From NCBI GenBank assembly GCA_021800805.1, contig JAJYYR010000020.1, positions 1 to 10,498 of the forward strand: a stretch of DNA of 10,498 nt, written 5' to 3'. This DNA comes from a bacterium. Its GTDB lineage: Bacteria > SZUA-79 > Acidulodesulfobacterales > Acidulodesulfobacteraceae. Below the pieces are notes generated by a model that did no database searches, was not told the origin of the DNA, and worked only from the letters and a program-made list of their open reading frames with translations. The position numbers and the translations under genes were made by a program. Shown in pieces: positions 1 through 5,654 of this stretch. How positions within the stretch are numbered: position 1 is the stretch's first letter; each line of letters opens with the position of its first letter.

Positions 1-1
1 A

Positions 2-358
2 ATTTTAGAAAAAATCAAAGCTATACTTACTAATTGCATTGATTTGATTGAAGAAGAGGATAGCGACGAATTTGACGCAAATATAGTCAATGCAAAGGAA
101 TTATTGGAAAAGTTTAAAAACAACGAAGAGAAAGAAGAGGATTTAGGCGAAGACGAAGAATTAGATATTGAAAATGCCGAAGAACTTCTTACTTTATTAG
201 ATGCCAGTCAGGGTAGCGATGATTGGTCTAATATACAGGGATATATAGAAGATGCATTAGAGATAGTAGATGAATTGATAGAAAGCGAATCCGGCGAAGA
301 GGATGAAGAAAAAGAAGAGGATGGCGAAGGCGAGGACGAAGATGAGGATAGCGAATAG
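2..358 (+). CDS. Acidic low-complexity C-terminal region of an unidentified protein (5' end outside window)
   Basis: The reading frame is open from the first complete codon of the window to the TAG at 356-358, so this is probably the C-terminal part of a longer gene. A TTG at 44 could start a 104-residue protein, but no ribosome site precedes it. The product is dominated by Glu and Asp, with a short helical repeat flavour (two segments resembling NAKELLEKF and NAEELLTLL), and it ends in an almost pure Glu/Asp/Gly stretch. Such tails occur on proteins that bind basic partners or mimic DNA, but low-complexity sequence is poor evidence of function. The next gene, a nuclease, starts two bases after the stop, suggesting co-transcription. 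I do not recognise the family. Confidence 0.7.
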   Translation: MLEKIKAILTNCIDLIEEEDSDEFDANIVNAKELLEKFKNNEEKEEDLGEDEELDIENAEELLTLLDASQGSDDWSNIQGYIEDALEIVDELIESESGEEDEEKEEDGEGEDEDEDSE

Positions 359-360
359 GA

Positions 361-756
361 ATGACCGAATCTAAATTCAAACAGGCTATTAGGAATATTG
401 CTAAGTTGCATAACTTTATGCCTATAACAATATCCCCGCCGCCTGTGGGTATTCCCGATTTATTATTAATAGACAATAAAAATAAATCCGTCGTGTTTAT
501 AGAATTAAAGGTAAATGATAATTCTTTATCTCATATACAAAAACATATTATAAATAAACTGAAATCGAACGGCTATATTTGTAAAATCATTAGGTATAAT
601 AATACAGAAGATATGTCGTCGCTTTTAAAAAGCGATAAAGTTAGATTTGTTATGTCGGATTTAAAAAAAGATTTTAGTAGTATAATTTATGGCAATATGA
701 CAGAAATTAACATAGTCAGAGAAAAAAAGGGGAACAGAAAATGCCGGATAAAATAG
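361..756 (+). CDS. VRR-NUC-like (PD-(D/E)XK) nuclease
   Basis: A 131-residue protein with the core of a stand-alone phage VRR-NUC nuclease: Glu3 in the first helix, GIPD at 30-33, the hydrophobic strand VVFIELK with Glu48 and Lys50, then Gln60 in the following helix. This is the E-D-(E)xK arrangement of the PD-(D/E)XK superfamily. VRR-NUC proteins cut branched or flap DNA; in phages they usually sit with replication and recombination genes, as here next to an SSB-like gene. Family small versions are about 90-130 residues, so it looks full length. The ATG is 2 bases after the preceding stop, with GAGGA upstream inside that gene. The 3' end overlaps the next gene by 16 bases, and the basic C-terminal tail lies in that overlap. 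The exact DNA substrate cannot be read from sequence. Confidence 0.82.
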   Translation: MTESKFKQAIRNIAKLHNFMPITISPPPVGIPDLLLIDNKNKSVVFIELKVNDNSLSHIQKHIINKLKSNGYICKIIRYNNTEDMSSLLKSDKVRFVMSDLKKDFSSIIYGNMTEINIVREKKGNRKCRIK

Positions 757-1112
757 GAGAAATGCTTGACAAAGTTCAATCATTACGCATAGAAAAATCA
801 GAATTGGAAAACAAAATCAAAGCTATTGACGGCGAGATATCTCAATACAAGACTATTATTTTAGAACAAATGCAGATTAACGGCATAGACTCTTTCAAAA
901 GCGATACGGCTTCTTGTTATATAAAAGAGAAAATTATAGGCAATGTCGTTGATTTAAACGCTTTATTGGATTATATCAACCAAACGGGCGAGATAGGTTT
1001 ATTGCAGGCAAGAGTTAATAATTCTGCATATGCCGAATGTATTGAACATAATACCGAGGTACCTGGTGTTAGTATGTTTAGAAAAACTGATTTACTAGTA
1101 AGGAAAATTTAA
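741..1112 (+). CDS. Coiled-coil phage protein, Gp157-like
   Basis: A 123-residue protein. Residues about 8-45 form a charged heptad-like helix, followed by a short motif NGIDSFKSDTAS (47-58) and then an alpha/beta C-terminal part. This plan, coiled coil then 'GI.SFK' then a Lys-rich strand and a helical region, resembles the siphovirus Gp157-type proteins often found in early operons beside recombination genes. The molecular role of that group is not well settled. The start is ATG 741, preceded by AAAAAGGGGAAC, and lies inside the 3' end of the nuclease gene, so the two are probably translationally coupled. The assignment rests on overall pattern rather than a catalytic motif, and it could be another small coiled-coil phage protein. 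Confidence 0.6.
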   Translation: MPDKIGEMLDKVQSLRIEKSELENKIKAIDGEISQYKTIILEQMQINGIDSFKSDTASCYIKEKIIGNVVDLNALLDYINQTGEIGLLQARVNNSAYAECIEHNTEVPGVSMFRKTDLLVRKI

Positions 1113-1135
1113 TTTTTAAAGTAAAAGGGGGAACA

Positions 1136-1567
1136 ATGTTTAAAATGAATAATCATGGAAGTTTGTCAGAGAATACGGCTATTGCCATTATTGTGATAGT
1201 TGTTGTTTTAGTGATAGTTGGTATAATTGCAGGAGGCATGTATGTATTGCCGGTTTACGGCGTATGGCACTCTAAAAAAAGCGGCGAGGCGACGCTTGCT
1301 AAAGCAAGGTATGCTGAATATACGGCAAGAGTTAAGGCAGAAGCTAAATATGAAGCGGCTAAATATCTCGCACAGGCGGAAGTGGAGAGGGCTCAAGGCG
1401 TTGCCAAGTCTATCAAAATAGTAGGCGATGCATTAAACGACAACCCCGGATATTTAGATTATCGTTGGCTTCAAAATCTTAAAGAAACTAAAAACCAAGT
1501 TATATATGTGCCGGAAAGGGCTAATAATCCTTTGCCGATGTTTATCAATGCAAATCCTAAAAGATAG
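1136..1567 (+). CDS. Single-span membrane protein resembling the SPFH/prohibitin C-terminal region
   Basis: The 143-residue product has a strong transmembrane helix at about 14-38 (Ile/Val-rich), then VYGVW (40-44), a long Ala/Glu/Lys helix (51-100) containing AEVERAQGVAKSIKIVGDAL, an aromatic segment YLDYRWLQNL (106-115) and VIYVPE (122-127). The helix and the following segment resemble the C-terminal part of stomatin/prohibitin (HflK/HflC-like) proteins, but the SPFH domain itself is absent. Comparable short proteins recur in phage genomes, often annotated as membrane protease subunits. I infer a membrane-anchored oligomerising helix; no protease motif is present. ATG 1136 follows a GGGGG site at good distance; ATG 1145 is a possible alternative. 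Its place between a recombination-type protein and an SSB-like gene hints at early expression. Confidence 0.68.
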   Translation: MFKMNNHGSLSENTAIAIIVIVVVLVIVGIIAGGMYVLPVYGVWHSKKSGEATLAKARYAEYTARVKAEAKYEAAKYLAQAEVERAQGVAKSIKIVGDALNDNPGYLDYRWLQNLKETKNQVIYVPERANNPLPMFINANPKR

Positions 1568-1597
1568 TATAATATAAAAGAAAAAGGGGGAAACACA

Positions 1598-2368
1598 ATG
1601 TCAAACGAAATTGCAATTTTTGAAAATCAAGAGGAGTTAACGCCAGAAGAATTAAGGCAATTATCTGAAGAAGCCAGCAAAGATTTAGAAAATAGTGTGT
1701 TTTGGCTTAATGTATCTATTAAAGGGAGAGAGTTTACGGTTGAAGATATCCCTGGCGATAAAGATACTATATATGCCGTTATATTAGGCGTTACAGATAT
1801 AAGGTATTATTATGATAAGCCTTTTGTGGAAGGCGAGGAGAATAGCCCTATTTGTTTTTCGGTTGATGGTATTAAGCCTGTTGAAAACGATAGGATTGAA
1901 AAACAGCATGAAAATTGTAAGGAGTGTCCAAAAGCGATATTCGGCTCTAGGATTACTGCAAACGGCAAAGAATCGCCAGCTTGTTCAAGAGCTAAGAGGA
2001 TAGTGTTTACTTCCGTTAAAAAAAGCATAGGTATGACTAATCTTATATATAGGATTAATGTGCCTGCTACTTCTATTAAAAACTGGAATAGGTATATACA
2101 ATTATTATCTGGCGTGGATAGATTGCCTGCTTCTGCTGTGATAACGGCTATATCATTTGATCCTACTGTTAAGTCTTATCCGCTTCTTAAATTTGAAAAA
2201 AAAGGTATATTAAGTAAGATACTTAGACAACAAGCTTCCGATTTAAAGAATAGCGAAGTAACTCAAAAAGCATTGCGGAATGATTTTGTTGCCACAAAAA
2301 GTGATGTTGAATTAAATAATAGCGATGTTGCGCATAAAGAAGATACAGAAGATGACATTCCTTTTTAA
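1598..2368 (+). CDS. Probable phage single-stranded DNA-binding protein with Cys/His cluster
   Basis: A 256-residue protein. A beta-rich body includes Cys86, then His104-x2-Cys107-x2-Cys110 and Cys129, a plausible zinc site within the pattern NCKECPKAIFGS...GKESPACS. A later PATSIKNWNRYIQLL segment (156-170) recalls the conserved 'P.TSLK.Y..Y' block of a widespread phage SSB-like group. The tail from about 225 is Ser/Asp/Glu-rich and ends DDIPF (252-256), the signature that bacterial SSB uses to recruit partner proteins. The acid tail plus the neighbouring nuclease and coiled-coil protein support a role coating ssDNA in replication or recombination. The OB fold is not proven by sequence alone. 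The start ATG follows AAAAAGGGGGAAACACA. It could instead be annotated only as a conserved phage protein. Confidence 0.7.
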   Translation: MSNEIAIFENQEELTPEELRQLSEEASKDLENSVFWLNVSIKGREFTVEDIPGDKDTIYAVILGVTDIRYYYDKPFVEGEENSPICFSVDGIKPVENDRIEKQHENCKECPKAIFGSRITANGKESPACSRAKRIVFTSVKKSIGMTNLIYRINVPATSIKNWNRYIQLLSGVDRLPASAVITAISFDPTVKSYPLLKFEKKGILSKILRQQASDLKNSEVTQKALRNDFVATKSDVELNNSDVAHKEDTEDDIPF

Positions 2369-2385
2369 TTTCGAGGAGAGATATA

Positions 2386-2556
2386 ATGAAAATCAAAGAT
2401 GCTTTAGTTTGTGATAATTGCAAGGAAATATTATCAGGTGTAGTTTTGAAGATTATCATGGAAGACAAGTGTCCTAAGTGCGGTAGCGAAAATATATTGC
2501 CTATCGAAGAGTATATCCGCAATAAACAGGAGGTATCCGATGCGGGTAATAATTAA
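2386..2556 (+). CDS. Small zinc-ribbon protein (56 aa)
   Basis: A short ORF starting at ATG 2386 after a clear CGAGGAGAG ribosome site at 2372-2380, ending with TAA at 2554-2556. The product carries two Cys knuckles, C9-x2-C12 (CDNC) and C29-x2-C32 (CPKC followed by GS), spaced as in a rubredoxin-type zinc ribbon. Such small phage ribbons may bind nucleic acid or host transcription or translation proteins. The gene overlaps the start of the next ORF by 17 bases, and its own 3' codons contain that ORF's AGGAGG site, which supports both being real. The specific function is unknown. Confidence 0.75.
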   Translation: MKIKDALVCDNCKEILSGVVLKIIMEDKCPKCGSENILPIEEYIRNKQEVSDAGNN

Positions 2557-3076
2557 CATCAATAACGGTAATATGCTGCCTTATAATAATTATAGGTCTA
2601 TTTTACCGTCTGATAAGATTATAAATGTTAAGCTTCCGGTTTTTTTAGATACATATGAAAATATTTTAAAGTATATATTTTATACTACAAGCACGATATT
2701 TTTCAATTTTAATGCTACCCAACTTCCTGTGCCTTTGGGTGAATTAAGATATAGGCTATATACTAATCTTGATTTATTTTTTATGCCGGAGTTAATGAAA
2801 GCTGTTTCCGAAGCTTTATCCTATGAATTTAATAGCATACAGGATATCAAAGATAATCAGGAATCATATTACGTAGTTGCTTTTTTAATAAGTAATAACT
2901 GGTCGATAACAATGACTAATCTATTTGTGGATTGGTTATATTCAAAAGGTATGACTGCGGTCGAAGCGTTTGAAACTATGCGCCCTCCGTATTTCACTTC
3001 AAAAGAAGATGAAGAATTTGATTATTTGTTTTTTTTAGATATTAAACCAACCAATTATTATCAGGAGATTATCTAA
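2540..3076 (+). CDS. Hypothetical protein, 178 aa
   Basis: I do not recognise this protein. It starts at ATG 2540 after CAGGAGGTATCC and ends in a TAATG overlap with the next gene. The sequence is rich in Phe, Tyr and Asn, with no signal peptide and no convincing membrane span. Residues 60-105 and 115-150 look helical, and the C-terminus is acidic then aromatic. There are no Cys or His pairs suggesting metal binding, and no nucleotide-binding motif. The compact spacing and strong ribosome site argue that it is a genuine gene in the same operon as the SSB-like and RyR genes. Confidence 0.72.
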   Translation: MRVIININNGNMLPYNNYRSILPSDKIINVKLPVFLDTYENILKYIFYTTSTIFFNFNATQLPVPLGELRYRLYTNLDLFFMPELMKAVSEALSYEFNSIQDIKDNQESYYVVAFLISNNWSITMTNLFVDWLYSKGMTAVEAFETMRPPYFTSKEDEEFDYLFFLDIKPTNYYQEII

Positions 3077-3492
3077 TGCCGTCAGAGCTAGGAAAACAGA
3101 AAAACAATGTTGTTAAGGTTGATTCAATAAGCAATACGGAAAAATATAAGATAGAAGTTATCGCTACATTATGTCATAATGTTAATAAGGCATATTGCGA
3201 AGCATTGGGTGATAAAAGCCAAGTTTCTTGGTATAAACTGCCGGAAGAAATAAAACAGTCGGCTAGGTTAGGCGTTAAAAAGATAATGGTCAATCCGTAT
3301 ATCGATGCCGAAGAGATGCACGAAGAATGGACTAAAGACAAGAAAAAAAATGGTTGGAAATTAGGAGATATTAAAGATATAGATAAAAAAACGCATCCTA
3401 ATTTAGTTTCTTTTAATAAATTGCCGAAGGAAGAACAGGCAAAGGATTATATATTCATATCTATTGTTAGGCAGTTGATGCATATTATTTGA
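3076..3492 (+). CDS. RyR-domain protein
   Basis: A 138-residue protein whose residues about 27-132 match the prokaryotic and phage version of the ryanodine receptor (RyR) repeat. Visible landmarks are IATLCHNVNKAYCEALGD (29-46), W52, QSARLGV (61-67), HEEW (82-85), GW (93-94), THPNLVSF (106-113), and LPKEEQAKDYIF (116-127). RyR domains are common in phages, but their role there is not established; comparative work has proposed them as small-ligand or nucleotide sensors in conflict systems. The protein is little more than the domain, with a short Lys/Asn leader. Its ATG overlaps the preceding TAA by one base, so the two genes are probably translationally coupled. The Tad2-like gene lies about 1.9 kb downstream. 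The stop is TGA. Confidence 0.85.
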   Translation: MPSELGKQKNNVVKVDSISNTEKYKIEVIATLCHNVNKAYCEALGDKSQVSWYKLPEEIKQSARLGVKKIMVNPYIDAEEMHEEWTKDKKKNGWKLGDIKDIDKKTHPNLVSFNKLPKEEQAKDYIFISIVRQLMHII

Positions 3493-3501
3493 GGATTAAT
3501 T

Positions 3502-3714
3502 ATGGGCATTAAAGATAATATTAAGGTTTATCTGTCTGCGGCATATCAGCATACGCTTAAAAACATTAAGGTAGGCGATATAGGCGTATTTTATAAAGCT
3601 ATTTCAGATATTACCAAGACTTGTAAAACGGCTAAAGGCAATAATACTTGTTTGGGCGATTGCATACATTGCGATATACTTAATAATAAAATTAATGAAA
3701 TCATTAAAAAGTAA
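3502..3714 (+). CDS. Small Cys-containing hypothetical protein, 70 aa
   Basis: An unrecognised basic protein of 70 residues. Its one notable feature is a cluster of four Cys, C41-x8-C50-x3-C54-x2-C57, which could bind zinc or an Fe-S cluster; there are no other Cys residues. The N-terminal 35 residues look alpha/beta, and there is no membrane span. The ATG follows GAGGATTAATT, and the gene sits 9 bases after the RyR gene and 10 bases before the next ORF, in the same operon. Confidence 0.68.
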   Translation: MGIKDNIKVYLSAAYQHTLKNIKVGDIGVFYKAISDITKTCKTAKGNNTCLGDCIHCDILNNKINEIIKK

Positions 3715-3724
3715 GGAGGGTTAA

Positions 3725-4006
3725 ATGCCTATTACATTAACGTTATTACAGATTTTATTGTATTTTTTATTTTTTGCGATGGGTGTAGTCCTATCGGCTA
3801 CTATTATATCTTATTATAGGAATAAGATGAAAGAAGAAGAATTATTAAAGGCGTTAATTTCTGTGCTTTTACTCTTTAAAGATAAAAAAGTTTCTACTTC
3901 TAAGTCGAAGGAAGTTGAAAATGTTGAACAGGGCAAAGAAAACAAAACTAATAATAGATTTTCGCATAGGGGTAAAAACGGAAGGTTTGAATCTATAAAG
4001 AAATAA
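3725..4006 (+). CDS. Small membrane protein with basic cytoplasmic tail, 93 aa
   Basis: The N-terminal 28 residues form one strongly hydrophobic helix (LTLLQILLYFLFFAMGVVL), followed by RNK and an amphipathic stretch LLKALISVLLLF (40-51). The last 40 residues are Lys, Glu, Asn and Arg-rich and probably disordered. There is no signal peptidase site. The ATG has an ideal AAGGAGGGTTAA site. The size and shape fit many small phage membrane proteins, including lysis accessory and superinfection-exclusion proteins, but no motif assigns a role. Confidence 0.66.
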   Translation: MPITLTLLQILLYFLFFAMGVVLSATIISYYRNKMKEEELLKALISVLLLFKDKKVSTSKSKEVENVEQGKENKTNNRFSHRGKNGRFESIKK

Positions 4007-4033
4007 TTAACTTTTAACTAAGGAGAATTAAAA

Positions 4034-4474
4034 ATGAGTGAAATTAATGTATTAGAACAGGATTTAAGTAATTTTGCGACAAATGTAATTAAAGATGTCC
4101 GTCTGGTTTTCTCTGACATCATTAAGGGCGCATCGTATGCCGAAGAGATTATATCTCATATTATGATAGATGCTATACCCGTAGCCGAAGCCGTTGTTGC
4201 TGTTGTGGACCCACCGGCTATTAATACGGTAAACATAATTTCTCAGATTTTAGGTAATCTTAAAGCTGATGCGGAAAATGCGGTAACAATTTCTCAGTCT
4301 ATTGAAAATGTGGCTGTTCTGCCAGGGTCAAATCTTTCGGTTGAAACCGCTAAGGCAAATACGCAGAAAGCGGTTACGGCTTACAATGCGACTGTCGCAA
4401 GTATTCAGTCTATATCGTCTGATTTGTCCAAAATGGTTAAAAATGCGGTTGTGACAGTTCCGAAGGCGGCGTAG
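4034..4474 (+). CDS. Ala/Val-rich helical hypothetical protein, 146 aa
   Basis: An unrecognised, mostly helical protein. A central apolar region, AIPVAEAVVAVVDPPAINTV (47-66), is flanked by long amphipathic helices with few charges and many Ala, Ser and Val. There is no Cys, no clear signal peptide and no confident transmembrane helix, although 47-60 could associate with membrane. Its start follows TAAGGAGAATTAAAA. The stop lies two bases before the next ATG. Its composition differs from the Lys/Glu-rich neighbours and recalls oligomeric or membrane-associated phage proteins; that is only an impression. Confidence 0.66.
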   Translation: MSEINVLEQDLSNFATNVIKDVRLVFSDIIKGASYAEEIISHIMIDAIPVAEAVVAVVDPPAINTVNIISQILGNLKADAENAVTISQSIENVAVLPGSNLSVETAKANTQKAVTAYNATVASIQSISSDLSKMVKNAVVTVPKAA

Positions 4475-4476
4475 TC

Positions 4477-4704
4477 ATGAATTTACAAGACATAGCTTCT
4501 TTATTGCCGGAAGGTACGATTATGTCAGGTGTTAATGATGTCGTGCATTTATTTAACAAAAATATCAATGTTGGTGAATTACATCTGTCCGGCAATAAAG
4601 AAGTTAATCTTGCCAAACTTAACGGCGATATACCAAGCGTTAAAGGCTTTGGTGATAAACTAAGAGAAAAAGGCATACAGGTAACATATACATTTCATTT
4701 TTAG
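4477..4704 (+). CDS. Hypothetical protein, 75 aa; upstream member of a tandem pair
   Basis: A small protein with no recognised domain. Its start, a short polar helix leading to LLPEGTI (9-15), and its layout of NDVV, then NINVGEL, then a strand with NKEV, and finally LREKGIQVTY match, at similar spacing, the protein encoded immediately downstream (LLPSNIT, NDID, TNVHVGTI, VLKENNLNINY). I infer a diverged tandem duplication. The ATG is 2 bases after the preceding stop, with AAGG further upstream in that gene. A short beta-rich fold with a terminal helix is likely. Confidence 0.66.
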   Translation: MNLQDIASLLPEGTIMSGVNDVVHLFNKNINVGELHLSGNKEVNLAKLNGDIPSVKGFGDKLREKGIQVTYTFHF

Positions 4705-4720
4705 GGGGAGGTATTAATTT

Positions 4721-4966
4721 ATGACTATTTCCGAATTGCAGGCTTTATTGCCATCTAACATAACATTAAAAACGGATGGTAATGATATTGACAGTATTCA
4801 GTATCATTTTTGGTGGACGAATGTTCATGTCGGCACGATAGATACGGATTCAAACGGCGATATTACCGCCGTGAACATAGAGAAACAATATCAAAGTCAG
4901 ATCGAAAACAATGCTGAAGTTAATAAGGTATTAAAGGAAAATAACCTGAATATAAATTATGTGTAG
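4721..4966 (+). CDS. Hypothetical protein, 81 aa; downstream member of a tandem pair
   Basis: A small acidic protein (81 residues) starting at ATG 4721 after an AGGGGGAGG site. It shares with the upstream neighbour an N-terminal helix running into LLP, a central N-V-x-V-G strand (TNVHVGTI about 33-40) preceded by a Trp pair, and a C-terminal helix plus strand ending in Tyr-Val. A DSNGD turn (43-47) is seen. Neither has a family I can name. Being kept as a pair suggests either a hetero-oligomer or two variants against different targets, which is inference. Confidence 0.66.
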   Translation: MTISELQALLPSNITLKTDGNDIDSIQYHFWWTNVHVGTIDTDSNGDITAVNIEKQYQSQIENNAEVNKVLKENNLNINYV

Positions 4967-4980
4967 TAAGGGGGTTTAAA

Positions 4981-5382
4981 ATGAAACTTACGCAGGAAGA
5001 ATTTGATTTATTATTACGTGTATATTTAGATGATACGATAATTTTAAAGAGTAAAGAGAAGAAACTTACTAATGATCTTCTTATTGAAATTGCAGAAAAC
5101 CATCTTAGTAATAAATTGAAAAGCATAAGGGAAGATTTAATATTTATCGACAAAATTAAAGGTATGAATATAGATGATATTAGTTATGAAGATATTTTAT
5201 CTTTTATAGGTAAGCGTTGGCTATTCCAAAAAGGGAAAAAAGGGGAAAATAAAGTTGACAGAGTTCTCAAAGATGTTTCGGAAGAGATTCAAGGATATGC
5301 TGAAGACAAATATTTAGACAGTCTATATAAATACAAAGCATTGCTTGAAAAGATAGCAAATCAAACAAAGGAGGCGAAATGA
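4981..5382 (+). CDS. Charged helical hypothetical protein, 133 aa
   Basis: An unrecognised, mostly alpha-helical protein rich in Lys, Glu, Asp and Leu. It has a Lys/Gly loop around 80-90 (FQKGKKGENK) and amphipathic helices before and after it. It has no Cys, membrane span or catalytic signature. The gene starts after TAAGGGGGTTTAAA and ends in an ATGA overlap with the Tad2-like gene, so translation of the two is likely coupled. That coupling makes it a candidate functional partner of the DUF2829 protein, with no direct evidence. Confidence 0.68.
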   Translation: MKLTQEEFDLLLRVYLDDTIILKSKEKKLTNDLLIEIAENHLSNKLKSIREDLIFIDKIKGMNIDDISYEDILSFIGKRWLFQKGKKGENKVDRVLKDVSEEIQGYAEDKYLDSLYKYKALLEKIANQTKEAK

Positions 5383-5633
5383 AACAATCAGGTATGATAT
5401 TAGGCAGTTTTTCTTGGGCTTTATTGCGTCTTAAAGAGGGCGGTAAAATGCAAAGGAACGGTTGGAATGGCAAAGGGATGTATATTGAACTGCAAAAACC
5501 AGATAAACATTCTAAAATGACATTGCCGTATATTTTTATGAAGACAGCAGACAATAATTTAGTGCCTTGGCTCGCTTCTCAGACAGATTTATTAGCTGAT
5601 GATTGGGTAGGTTATGTAGAAAAAATAAATTAA
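5379..5633 (+). CDS. DUF2829 protein, Tad2-like Thoeris anti-defence homologue
   Basis: An 84-residue protein that matches DUF2829 along almost its whole length: FSWALLRLKEGGKMQRNGWN (11-30) with the family Gly-Trp-Asn-Gly-Lys-Gly run at 28-33, then a short beta segment with MTLPYIFMKTAD, and the hallmark LVPWLASQTDLLADDW (61-76). DUF2829 includes phage SPO1 Tad2, a small oligomeric sponge that binds the cyclic ADP-ribose isomer made by Thoeris TIR enzymes and so blocks that defence; binding of CBASS nucleotides has also been reported for this family. The size agrees with Tad2 (about 90 residues). This is the short form lacking the longer mid-domain insertion seen in some members. It starts at ATG 5379 after AAAGGAGGCGAA and overlaps the upstream gene by four bases. 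Actual ligand specificity is inferred. Confidence 0.9.
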   Translation: MKQSGMILGSFSWALLRLKEGGKMQRNGWNGKGMYIELQKPDKHSKMTLPYIFMKTADNNLVPWLASQTDLLADDWVGYVEKIN

Positions 5634-5639
5634 CAATAT

Positions 5640-5649
5640 AGGAGGTGAT
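5640..5649 (+). promoter_or_regulatory. Full-length Shine-Dalgarno site for the gene at 5655
   Basis: AGGAGGTGAT is complementary to ten bases of the canonical bacterial 16S rRNA 3' end and lies 5 bases before ATG 5655. It is the longest such match I noticed in the window; most neighbours use G5 runs or AGGAGG. It settles the start of the following gene and suggests high translation of that product. Confidence 0.8.
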
Positions 5650-5654
5650 GAAAA

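Noticed and set aside
44..350. The GAAGA/GAGGA-rich stretch as a DNA repeat array
   Set aside because: The units are irregular and are explained by Glu/Asp codons of the acidic coding region.
44..358. A complete 104-residue protein starting at TTG 44
   Set aside because: There is no ribosome site and the frame stays open to the window edge, so a truncated longer gene is more likely.
208..476. Minus-strand ORFs opposite the acidic protein
   Set aside because: They are Ser/Pro/Leu-rich shadows of the GAA/GAT-rich coding strand and lack ribosome sites.
1545..1573. A TATAAT at 1568-1573 as a promoter for the SSB-like gene
   Set aside because: The sequence 16-18 bases upstream does not resemble a -35 box, and TATAAT-like words are frequent by chance in such AT-rich DNA.
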